Of a stretch of 64,000 bases of DNA, positions 57,816 through 64,000 are shown in pieces; position 1 is the stretch's first letter; each line of letters opens with the position of its first letter. The notes under the pieces are model-generated. The model saw only the letters and a list, made by a program, of their open reading frames with translations, was not told the DNA's origin and searched no databases. Both the position numbers and the translations under genes were made by a program. Source of the DNA: a virus; IMG/VR virus record IMGVR_UViG_3300037248_000049, positions 1 to 64,000 of that record; one strand, 5' to 3'.

Positions 57816-57986
57816 TTACCTCGTGGTGCCGGCGTTCGGGACGTGCCGGATCGCCATGTCGCCCTCTTTGTTGGGCGTCGGAATGTGGTCGGTGCGACCG
57901 CCGATCTGCGACTGCGTGAAGTCGATCTTCTTAATCTGCGAATCCGACTTCGGCATCCGCTGGGTATTGTCGCGAAAGATGTCCAC
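57816..57986 (-). CDS. Small virion-cluster protein, 56 aa
   Basis: GTG at 57984-57986 with GGAGAG upstream: MDIFRDNTQRMPKSDSQIKK then FTQSQIGGRTDHIP. Fills the gap between two virion genes. Unknown function. Confidence 0.7.
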   Translation of the reverse strand: MDIFRDNTQRMPKSDSQIKKIDFTQSQIGGRTDHIPTPNKEGDMAIRHVPNAGTTR

Positions 57987-58000
57987 TGGGGCTCTCCGTC

Positions 58001-58504
58001 CTATGCGGCCATTGCGGGCGCGCCGCCGGCGGCCGGGGCGCCGCCTTGTCCGCCTTGCTGCTGTTGCCGCATTGCCTGCAGCCGCATCGCGTTCTGCCGC
58101 GCGGCAAGCTGCATCGCGTCCGCCTGGGTCTTCTCGACGCCCGGCGGCGCCGACTGCGGCTTGGCGTGTTTCGCGATCCGGTTGACCGCATCCGAAATCT
58201 CGCGCTGCTCGTCGGACCCGAACGGCAGCTTGGTGACAAGTTGGGAAATCTGGTGGGCGTGCATGCCGATGGCCATCAGGGCCATTTGCTCCGTCCCGCG
58301 ATTCGCCACTGGCGTCGTCGCCGGGTTTTGGCCGGAGGCCTGACCGGGCTGGGGAGACGCAGGGGCCGTTGGGGGAGGCTGCGGCGAGCCGCCGGGCGGC
58401 GGCGACCCCGGAGCCATCGGCATGTCAGGCATGTCTAGCGCCGCTTGTGACGGCGCTTGCCGCGATACCGCACGCCGGGCATCGTCAACATGGCTCTTCT
58501 CCAT
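58001..58504 (-). CDS. Pro/Gln-rich protein, portal-associated, 167 aa
   Basis: Pro/Ala-rich N-terminal half, then GIMHAHQISQLVTKLPFG-like helix (IGMHAHQISQLVTKLPFG), ISDAVNRIAKHAK and a Gln-rich end. Between portal and scaffold. Unknown; perhaps an assembly factor. Confidence 0.68.
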   Translation of the reverse strand: MEKSHVDDARRAVSRQAPSQAALDMPDMPMAPGSPPPGGSPQPPPTAPASPQPGQASGQNPATTPVANRGTEQMALMAIGMHAHQISQLVTKLPFGSDEQREISDAVNRIAKHAKPQSAPPGVEKTQADAMQLAARQNAMRLQAMRQQQQGGQGGAPAAGGAPAMAA

Positions 58505-58602
58505 CTCTCAGTTGCACACTGCCGGGAGCCCCCGCTAAAGCGGTGCGAGACGAGCCCGGACGGAGCAGCATTTGCGAGAGACCGGAGTTGCGCGCAATTC
58601 TA

Positions 58603-58631
58603 TTGCGGTTGAATCGGTGTGACCGTACAAT
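58603..58631 (+). promoter_or_regulatory. Rightward promoter for the HTH gene
   Basis: TTGCGG (58603-58608), 17-bp spacer, TACAAT (58626-58631). Predicted start near 58638, one base before the ATG at 58639, so the mRNA would be leaderless or nearly so. Confidence 0.65.
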
Positions 58632-58638
58632 AAGGGAC

Positions 58639-58863
58639 ATGAGCGAGCCAAAGCCTGCGCCCGTTACTGAGCTGACCTCTCAGCAGCTTGCCGGTCAATT
58701 AAAGGTGACGCCGCAGACGCTGTTGAACTGGCGCCATCGCGAGCAAGGGCCGCCTTACTACCGGATCGTCAACCGGATCGTCTATTACCAGCACGAGGTC
58801 GACGAATGGCGGGCTCAGACCCGCTGGGCTAAGCGGCCTTCTTGCGACCCCCGCCCTGAATAA
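58639..58863 (+). CDS. Plus-strand excisionase/MerR-type HTH protein, 74 aa
   Basis: LTSQQLAGQLKVTPQTLLNW (residues 12-31) then PPYYRIVNRIVYYQHEVDEW is the HTH_17 winged-helix pattern of AlpA/Xis-like regulators. Own promoter; overlaps the 3' end of the portal gene by 35 bases. Could be a second directionality factor or a lysogenic regulator embedded in the late operon. Confidence 0.82.
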   Translation: MSEPKPAPVTELTSQQLAGQLKVTPQTLLNWRHREQGPPYYRIVNRIVYYQHEVDEWRAQTRWAKRPSCDPRPE

Positions 58864-60550
58864 CCTTCGCGAAGGCTTCCGGGTCTTCCTGCTCCAGCTT
58901 TTGTAGCTGCGCCTGCTGCTGCGCCATCCGCTCCTTGGCGCGCTGGATCAACAGGTCGCGGTTCGGCAGGTTCAGCATTTCCAGTGCCGAAATCGGGTCG
59001 AGAATCCCCGACTTCACCAGGAACGCAATCAGCTGAATGTGGTCGTCGTGGTAGATCGGCGACGACGAATGCGAGTCGACGCTGACGCGCCGCGACTTCG
59101 GCATCTGCGACAACAGAAAGTCCGACCCTTCGTCGTTCGCGTCGGTCCAATAGACCGTCGTGCCCTTGGCCTGCAGGATCGCCAACGTCAGGTCGCCGGC
59201 TTTCGCGCATTGCCGCTCGATCCAGAGCGAACGGTCGCGCAGCCGGGGCGAGCCGGTTTTGACCAAGGTGTCGGCGTGGACCCCCGCGCGCACCCCAGGC
59301 TCGCCGCCGCCCGACATGATGGGCGGGAAACCGGACACCCGCTCCATCAGAAACAGGATTTCGCGGATCAGCGGGATTGCGTTCTCCGGCATCTTCGGCG
59401 TCAGGTCCACCGCGTTGCCGCCAGCCCCGAGGTTTACGAAACCCTGCGCCTTGTCCATCGCGTACTGCTCGGCATTGATGCCGTCGGCCCCCGAATAGGC
59501 GATGAACTTGTCGAATTGCTGCCCCATGATCTTGTTGATGTCGCTGAGGTGCGTCGTCAGCCACGCTTGAAGCTGCATCAGGTCGGCGATTTCGGAACGG
59601 CCCCAGAAATACCCCGGCTCGAAATTCGCCTGGATCATCTGGTACGGATGATACCCCGGCACGCACAGGTTGGTCGGCCTGCCAAAAGGCGAGATCAGGA
59701 TGTCGGGCCGCATCCACAGCATCGTCGTGTAGTCGTCGGTGTCGTCGTCGTGGACCCAAATCTCCTCCATCGGGTAGAGGTCGATGTCCACTTGCGGGCC
59801 GGCATTCGGGTAGTTGTTGCCGCCGCCGGTCTGAACCCAGCCGCCGGGTCGCGGCTGCCCGGCCGCCGCCGGGGAAAGCTCGAGGGTGGCCGTCGAGAGA
59901 ACCTGGTGCATGAAGGAGGTCGGCGGCGACACCCCGGCCTGCTTTTCCGAATTGGCCTTAATGCGCTTCAACAGCTTGTCCGCGTCCGGCAGGTGCCTGA
60001 TCCGGCGCCATACCTCCCATTCGTTCAGCATCATCGTCTCGACAAAGGCTTCCTGCTTGTCGAGGTCGTTGACCGTCTCGTCCATGACGCCAAACATCTG
60101 CGGCATCACCAGGCGAGCGCCGTGCATCTCGGCATTGCCGTCGGCGTCCCGCCCGACGAGCTGCTTCAAGAAGCATGCACCGTAGTCGACCGCCGGCTTC
60201 ACGGCGGCGCCGAACAACAGGTCGATGTTGCCGTTCTTCCATTCGTCAGTGACGGCTCGGGCGCAGACCTGCCCGCGCTCCAACCACTCGCGTCTCAATC
60301 GCTCCTCGAACGGGACGGCGAAGTTCAGCTCGAACGGGCTGAACAGGTAGGCGGCGAGGCGATCGGTATGGCTGTACAGCATGTTGGCGAGCGCCAGCCC
60401 GCCCGCCCCGTCGTCCGACGCCCAGCCGCGCTCGATCCACTGGCCGTAAATCCGATAGGCCGACTCGCGGTGGCCGCGCGACGCCTGGCATTTGGTGACG
60501 ATCATCTCGGCGAGCTTGGCGCGCGCCTGTTGACCGCGCGGGATGATCAT
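58829..60550 (-). CDS. Portal protein, 573 aa
   Basis: Podovirus-type portal (head-tail connector) by position and motifs: SAYRIYGQWIERGWASDDGA, RTDRLAAYLFSP-like (HTDRLAAYLFSPFELNFAVP), WVHDDDTDDYTTMLWMRPDI, GYHPYQMIQANFEPGYFWG and IMSGGGEPGVRAGVHADTLV. Start ATG 60550 overlaps the zinc-ribbon gene stop. Forms the packaging/ejection ring. Confidence 0.82.
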   Translation of the reverse strand: MIIPRGQQARAKLAEMIVTKCQASRGHRESAYRIYGQWIERGWASDDGAGGLALANMLYSHTDRLAAYLFSPFELNFAVPFEERLRREWLERGQVCARAVTDEWKNGNIDLLFGAAVKPAVDYGACFLKQLVGRDADGNAEMHGARLVMPQMFGVMDETVNDLDKQEAFVETMMLNEWEVWRRIRHLPDADKLLKRIKANSEKQAGVSPPTSFMHQVLSTATLELSPAAAGQPRPGGWVQTGGGNNYPNAGPQVDIDLYPMEEIWVHDDDTDDYTTMLWMRPDILISPFGRPTNLCVPGYHPYQMIQANFEPGYFWGRSEIADLMQLQAWLTTHLSDINKIMGQQFDKFIAYSGADGINAEQYAMDKAQGFVNLGAGGNAVDLTPKMPENAIPLIREILFLMERVSGFPPIMSGGGEPGVRAGVHADTLVKTGSPRLRDRSLWIERQCAKAGDLTLAILQAKGTTVYWTDANDEGSDFLLSQMPKSRRVSVDSHSSSPIYHDDHIQLIAFLVKSGILDPISALEMLNLPNRDLLIQRAKERMAQQQAQLQKLEQEDPEAFAKVIQGGGRKKAA

Positions 60551-61080
60551 CGGTTCATCCTGCCGGCCGACACCAGCCTGTCGGCGACCCGCGCATGGTT
60601 CGGCATGATGGCGGTGCTGTGCGTCAGCGCCCCGGCGTCGGGCCGGCCGAGCGCATATTGAGCGCCCGGCTGCTGGGTATTGAACCCGACCATGTTCGGG
60701 TGCTGTTGCATGACCTGCGCGACTGCGTTGCCGGGCGGCATGATGGCGGCGGTGTCGCCCTCGCGCATCTCGCCGGCCTCGCGCATGTTGGTGATCTTGA
60801 TGTGCGACATCTCGACATCCGGCACCCCGGCAACCGATGCAGCCTCCTTGGCGCGCTGGATCGAGGACGCCTCCATTTGCCGGTAGAGCTTGTGCTCGGA
60901 TGCCACCAGGGCGCTCTTGCGGATACCCGGCGCCTTTGGGACAAAGGCCGGCGCTGCATTGTCGTCCAGCACGGCCCCGCACAGTTGGCAGCAGTCGGGC
61001 GGCGGCGAATCGGAAAGGGCGTGGAAGAACTTGAAAATGCCGTTGCACGCCGAGCAGTGGTAGTGCTGGAATTTAGCCAT
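60547..61080 (-). CDS. Zinc-ribbon protein upstream of portal, 177 aa
   Basis: HYHCSACNGIFKFFHALSDS with DCCQLCGAVLD gives a four-cysteine ribbon (residues 9-37); helical middle (RQMEASSIQRAKEAASVAG) and a Met/Asn/Gln-rich end. Coupled to portal; similar genes flank portal in related phages. Role unknown. Confidence 0.72.
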   Translation of the reverse strand: MAKFQHYHCSACNGIFKFFHALSDSPPPDCCQLCGAVLDDNAAPAFVPKAPGIRKSALVASEHKLYRQMEASSIQRAKEAASVAGVPDVEMSHIKITNMREAGEMREGDTAAIMPPGNAVAQVMQQHPNMVGFNTQQPGAQYALGRPDAGALTHSTAIMPNHARVADRLVSAGRMNR

Positions 61081-61327
61081 CGACCCACGCCTTCACTACG
61101 CGCGCTTGCAAAAGGGTCGCCCCCGCGACCATGTCGTGTCGATCGGCGACGCCGGCATTCCAGCCGCTCACAAGGCTGTCGTTGGCGCGAACCAGGAAGT
61201 ATCCGAACCCTTTGATTTCGCGGCGGCGCGCTTGACTCAGAAGGGCGCGGAGATTGCTCACCATTTCAGCGTCAGGCTCTGTAATAGGGCCTGCCTCAAA
61301 AAGCCGATGCACCTTGGATTTCGCCAT
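61073..61327 (-). CDS. Hypothetical protein, 84 aa
   Basis: MAKSKVHRLFEAGPITEPDA, LRALLSQARRREIKGFGYFL. ATG 61327 overlaps the upstream TGA (TGATG). Helical with a short beta hairpin; unknown. Confidence 0.68.
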   Translation of the reverse strand: MAKSKVHRLFEAGPITEPDAEMVSNLRALLSQARRREIKGFGYFLVRANDSLVSGWNAGVADRHDMVAGATLLQARVVKAWVDG

Positions 61328-61575
61328 CACAGAGACTCCACCGGCATAAAGGCTTGCGGATTTGCCCACCACGTTACCTCGCAACCGCAATCAAAGTCCC
61401 CGTCAGGCCACTCTTGCCAATTGGAAACCTGAGAATTCCAACTCGCCATCCTCAGCTTCCCCAACCACACAACAAACAGCGGGACATCTTCCGGGGGACG
61501 AACCTCATGGGGTTGGAACCAGTGTATCGTTCTAACAATACTAAGGGCCTGAAATTCTATAGGCTTTGATATCAT
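61327..61575 (-). CDS. DUF551-like small protein, 82 aa
   Basis: HWFQPHEVRPPEDVPLFVVW, LRMASWNSQVSNWQEWPDGD and VTWWANPQAF echo the DUF551 layout (compare the gene at 15345). AT-richer than neighbours. Unknown function. Confidence 0.62.
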   Translation of the reverse strand: MISKPIEFQALSIVRTIHWFQPHEVRPPEDVPLFVVWLGKLRMASWNSQVSNWQEWPDGDFDCGCEVTWWANPQAFMPVESL

Positions 61576-61587
61576 TCACCGCATCCT

Positions 61588-61842
61588 TTAGCCATTAGAA
61601 TCCCCGCCTCTTAACGCGGCAACTTTCTCATCGTTTTCAGATATAGATATCCTCTCGATTTGCGCCGAGAACCCGCCTCCACCACGCTCCCATACCAAAA
61701 AATCCGCCTCGTCGGGCGCGTCTTCAATCCTGACAATCTGAAGGTGCCCATTCACCAAGGCCACCTTCTGATAATTAAGCTGCCTCTTGATTTGGGCAAT
61801 CTCTTCCGGCGTCATCTTCCTAAGATCGCAATCTCTAATCAT
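61588..61842 (-). CDS. Hypothetical protein, 84 aa
   Basis: MIRDCDLRKMTPEEIAQIKR, NYQKVALVNGHLQIVRIEDA. ATG 61842 overlaps the terminase stop (TGATG); a GTG one codon earlier is possible. Two-domain small protein of unknown role. Confidence 0.66.
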   Translation of the reverse strand: MIRDCDLRKMTPEEIAQIKRQLNYQKVALVNGHLQIVRIEDAPDEADFLVWERGGGGFSAQIERISISENDEKVAALRGGDSNG

Positions 61843-63827
61843 CACCGCATCCTGAAGCCGTGGCGCTGCAATGACGCCAGCCGCGCCGCCTGTCTGCCCG
61901 CAGCCTTACGCTTGAACATGTCCTCAAGCAAATTCTTCTGAAACAGCGCCATCATGTCCACTGGCGAGCCGGCACGCCGGATGCGGTCGGATTCGCGGGT
62001 CCGGTTCGTCCTGTTGAGGTCGCGCCGCAGCCGTTCCTCCCACGCCCGCACACCAAAGGCCAATGCCGAATTGCGGTCGTCGCGCTTGCCCGACGGCGCG
62101 CCGATCTTGTCGCCCTCGCGGGCGATCGTCTTCATCTCCTCCAGCGCGTCATACGACCGGACCAGCACCGTGTCGTTATGAAAATATCCGCGCAGGCCGT
62201 CCATCATCTGCACCTTCAGCTGGCCAGAGGTCTTCCACCACCAATTATGCCCGGTGCTCATCGAATCCGACCGGCTGTAGACGTAGTTCTTGCCATTGTG
62301 GAAGATGTTGTTGATCCCGGCTTCCCTCGCAGCCGAGCGCATGTAGCCGTCTCGCAACAGGGTGCGTGTCACGTTGTACTGCCGCAACACCTCTTCGCCC
62401 GAACCGTTCAATTCGCAAATGCAGACCACCTGGCTCTGGTGCGCCGAGCCGTACCACCCGACCAGCGTCCACAGCAGCCACGCGAACTGATGCGGCTCGA
62501 TGATGGCCGAGGTGTACTCGGCAACCTGCTCGACCGCGTCGGCATAGCAGCGCAGCACCTGAGCGCACGAATTGTTGTTGAACTCGTTGCGCCCATAGGC
62601 GGGGTCGCCCGACACGACGTAGCAGCCGTCGGAAACCGGGTCTTCCCAGACTTTCAGCTCGACCTCTTTCCAGGTCTTCGACGGCTGCACGTCGCAACTG
62701 ATGATCGAATCTCCCGGCCAGAACCGATAGGGCCGGTATTTGATGCTCTTCGCCGCCTGGCTCGCGACCGTGAGCTTGTCGGCGCGGAAAAACGGCGCGC
62801 CGGACTGCTGAAAGGCCTCATCGGCAGTCCACGGCTGATCCTGTATCTGATATCCGTCGGCAGGCTCATCCTCCTCCCGCTCGCGCGACGGGTCGATGTA
62901 GCGGCGGTACCAAGCAAGTTGCTCCAGATCGACTTCAAAACCGTATAATTCCTTGACGGCCTTGATACGCCTCAACTCCGCCTCGGTCGGCGGATCGGCG
63001 CCGTAGACCTTCCACTGCGGCGTGCCGCGCAGAATTCGCTGGTCGTCCTTGGCCCACCATCCGGCGAAGTAGGCTATTTCCTCCAACTCGTTGTTGACGG
63101 CATCCATCCACTCGTCATGCCAGATGTTGAACGAGCGAGCGGTGGACTCCTCGATGTAGACGCGGTCAGGATTGGTCTGCGACAGGGCGTTTTTTAGCGA
63201 AACCAACCCTTCCGTATTCTGCCACGAGCACAACTCGCTTCCCCACAGCAGATTAAGGCCGGACGCCCGCCCAAGAGTCCCGGAGCTTGATGTCTCACGC
63301 ACCCCGGCCGACATGAACAGCAATTGGCTTTGATTTTCTAGTGTCAAGCCATCCCTATTGTCGGCCACGACGCGGGGAAATTTGTAGTTGGCAGGTAGAT
63401 TGTCGATCAGGGTCTTGATCCGCCTGCGCGCAGCCGCCGTATGCGGCCCGGTATCGAAGACCACGCCACCTTGCGTACCGTCAAAGACGCCAATCCAAAA
63501 CGTTACGATCAATTCGACGATCGTCGATATGCCTAGCTGTCGGCTTTTCAGGCATTTAATAGTGTGTTTGTCTTCAGCTAAGCCGTCAAACAGGCGGCGG
63601 ACAAACTGTTTTTGGCCCCAATACAAGCCCTTGACGATCGGGTAGTTGCCGCCCTTTTCCTTGGAATTGATGCGGACGTGCCCGGCGAATTCCCAGAAGG
63701 CCTTCTCGAAAGCCGCGACCTTCTGGGGGTTCCAGCCGAGGTTGACCTCCTCGGGCTCAGGGGCGGCAATCCTGCGGCGCGAGGCGGCGCCGGGGCGGGA
63801 GGGCGTCAGGTCTTTCTTAGAAAGCAC
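61842..63827 (-). CDS. terL: Terminase large subunit, 661 aa
   Basis: ATPase: Walker A-like KSRQLGIST (94-102) and Walker B-like VYIEEST (223-229). Nuclease: first metal Asp in SGDPAYG (Asp408), Glu472 in CELNGSG and Asp583/584 in KRDDRN (RNase H-like fold). GTG start at 63825-63827. Packages phage DNA into proheads through the portal encoded downstream. Confidence 0.92.
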   Translation of the reverse strand: MLSKKDLTPSRPGAASRRRIAAPEPEEVNLGWNPQKVAAFEKAFWEFAGHVRINSKEKGGNYPIVKGLYWGQKQFVRRLFDGLAEDKHTIKCLKSRQLGISTIVELIVTFWIGVFDGTQGGVVFDTGPHTAAARRRIKTLIDNLPANYKFPRVVADNRDGLTLENQSQLLFMSAGVRETSSSGTLGRASGLNLLWGSELCSWQNTEGLVSLKNALSQTNPDRVYIEESTARSFNIWHDEWMDAVNNELEEIAYFAGWWAKDDQRILRGTPQWKVYGADPPTEAELRRIKAVKELYGFEVDLEQLAWYRRYIDPSREREEDEPADGYQIQDQPWTADEAFQQSGAPFFRADKLTVASQAAKSIKYRPYRFWPGDSIISCDVQPSKTWKEVELKVWEDPVSDGCYVVSGDPAYGRNEFNNNSCAQVLRCYADAVEQVAEYTSAIIEPHQFAWLLWTLVGWYGSAHQSQVVCICELNGSGEEVLRQYNVTRTLLRDGYMRSAAREAGINNIFHNGKNYVYSRSDSMSTGHNWWWKTSGQLKVQMMDGLRGYFHNDTVLVRSYDALEEMKTIAREGDKIGAPSGKRDDRNSALAFGVRAWEERLRRDLNRTNRTRESDRIRRAGSPVDMMALFQKNLLEDMFKRKAAGRQAARLASLQRHGFRMR

Positions 63828-63836
63828 ATATGCTGT

Positions 63837-64000
63837 TTAGGCACACCACCGCGCAAAATCAATATCTAGCGTCTTGAGAACCGCAGCCGCGCAACCAGCG
63901 GCGTCGTCACAATTGCCCTCGGCGATAGCCTTAAGCACCGCTTTATGAAGATCGTCCTCGCGGGTGTGCGCCGCTTCGTTATCACCGCTTATTGTTCGGA
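63837..64000 (-). CDS. Hypothetical protein, 5' end outside the window
   Basis: Open frame from the right edge to TAA at 63837-63839: visible C-terminus reads HTREDDLHKAVLKAIAEG then AVLKTLDIDFARWCA. Helical. Upstream of terL, where a small terminase subunit or a small unknown gene would lie; too little is visible to decide. Confidence 0.6.
   Translation of the reverse strand, partial: RTISGDNEAAHTREDDLHKAVLKAIAEGNCDDAAGCAAAVLKTLDIDFARWCA

Noticed and set aside
59039-60661. 540-codon plus-strand frame
   Set aside because: Antisense to the portal gene, whose product is clearly recognisable.
1-64000. CRISPR arrays, rRNA genes, transposases, phage RNA polymerase
   Set aside because: Looked for regularly spaced direct repeats and characteristic proteins by eye; none found.

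Overview
The window looks like most or all of a temperate, GC-rich podovirus-type phage (or prophage) genome of an alphaproteobacterium. The evidence is dense, mostly overlapping small genes with ATGA/GTGA junctions, a lambda-like immunity region, an integrase next to a tRNA-Arg, and a long leftward late operon running from terminase through portal, scaffold, capsid, repeated tail adaptors, nozzle, internal (ejection) proteins, fibre/spike-like proteins and lysis genes. No rRNA, CRISPR array, transposase, DNA polymerase or phage RNA polymerase was seen. The alphaproteobacterial assignment is an inference from base composition and protein style. A gene runs off each end of the window, so the window boundaries are arbitrary.

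Layout. (1) 1-1525, minus: small unknown genes behind a palindromic operator pair. (2) 1818-3153, plus: three small genes, two of them (one an HTH protein) behind a good sigma70-type promoter. (3) 3190-9091, minus: the early-left operon, headed by a Cro-like protein and holding a PEP-CTERM-like membrane protein, a VRR-NUC nuclease, a DNA methyltransferase, a stand-alone DnaA domain IV protein, two replication-type proteins and a frameshifted DUF6197 gene. (4) 9092-9607: immunity region, a small XRE repressor gene flanked on both sides by pairs of GGTTGGC-N3-GCCAACC-like operators. (5) 9643-16696, plus: the early-right operon, opening with a secreted PEP-CTERM protein, then small genes, a RecB/Cas4-type nuclease, an ERF annealing protein, an excisionase-like protein and the integrase. 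Its stop codon abuts a complete tRNA-Arg(UCU), followed by a region of repeated TTTTCCA motifs (candidate attP arms). (6) 17061-23386, mostly minus: lysis/membrane region with an endolysin, spanin-like proteins, lipoproteins and many tiny membrane proteins, interrupted by a plus-strand tRNA-Arg(CCG) with its own promoter. (7) 23400-40748, minus: seven consecutive large proteins, all but one beginning with a clear Sec signal peptide and several resembling glycan-active or tail-fibre proteins. (8) 40807-63827, minus: internal virion proteins, nozzle, three tandem adaptor paralogs, capsid, scaffold, portal and terminase. Three plus-strand cargo islands break this run: a lipoprotein, an HNH/AP2 homing endonuclease with a neighbour, and an HTH protein with a nearly leaderless promoter.

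How it fits together: the immunity region is a mirror image of lambda. The repressor sits between an operator pair controlling cro plus replication and a second pair controlling recombination and integration. In the slot where lambda has N, this phage has a PEP-CTERM secreted protein. That protein, a second PEP-CTERM-like protein on the Cro side, and the cluster of Sec-targeted fibre/glycan-enzyme-like proteins suggest a phage that invests heavily in the host envelope and perhaps its exopolysaccharide. That link is inference and is the most interesting thing to test here.
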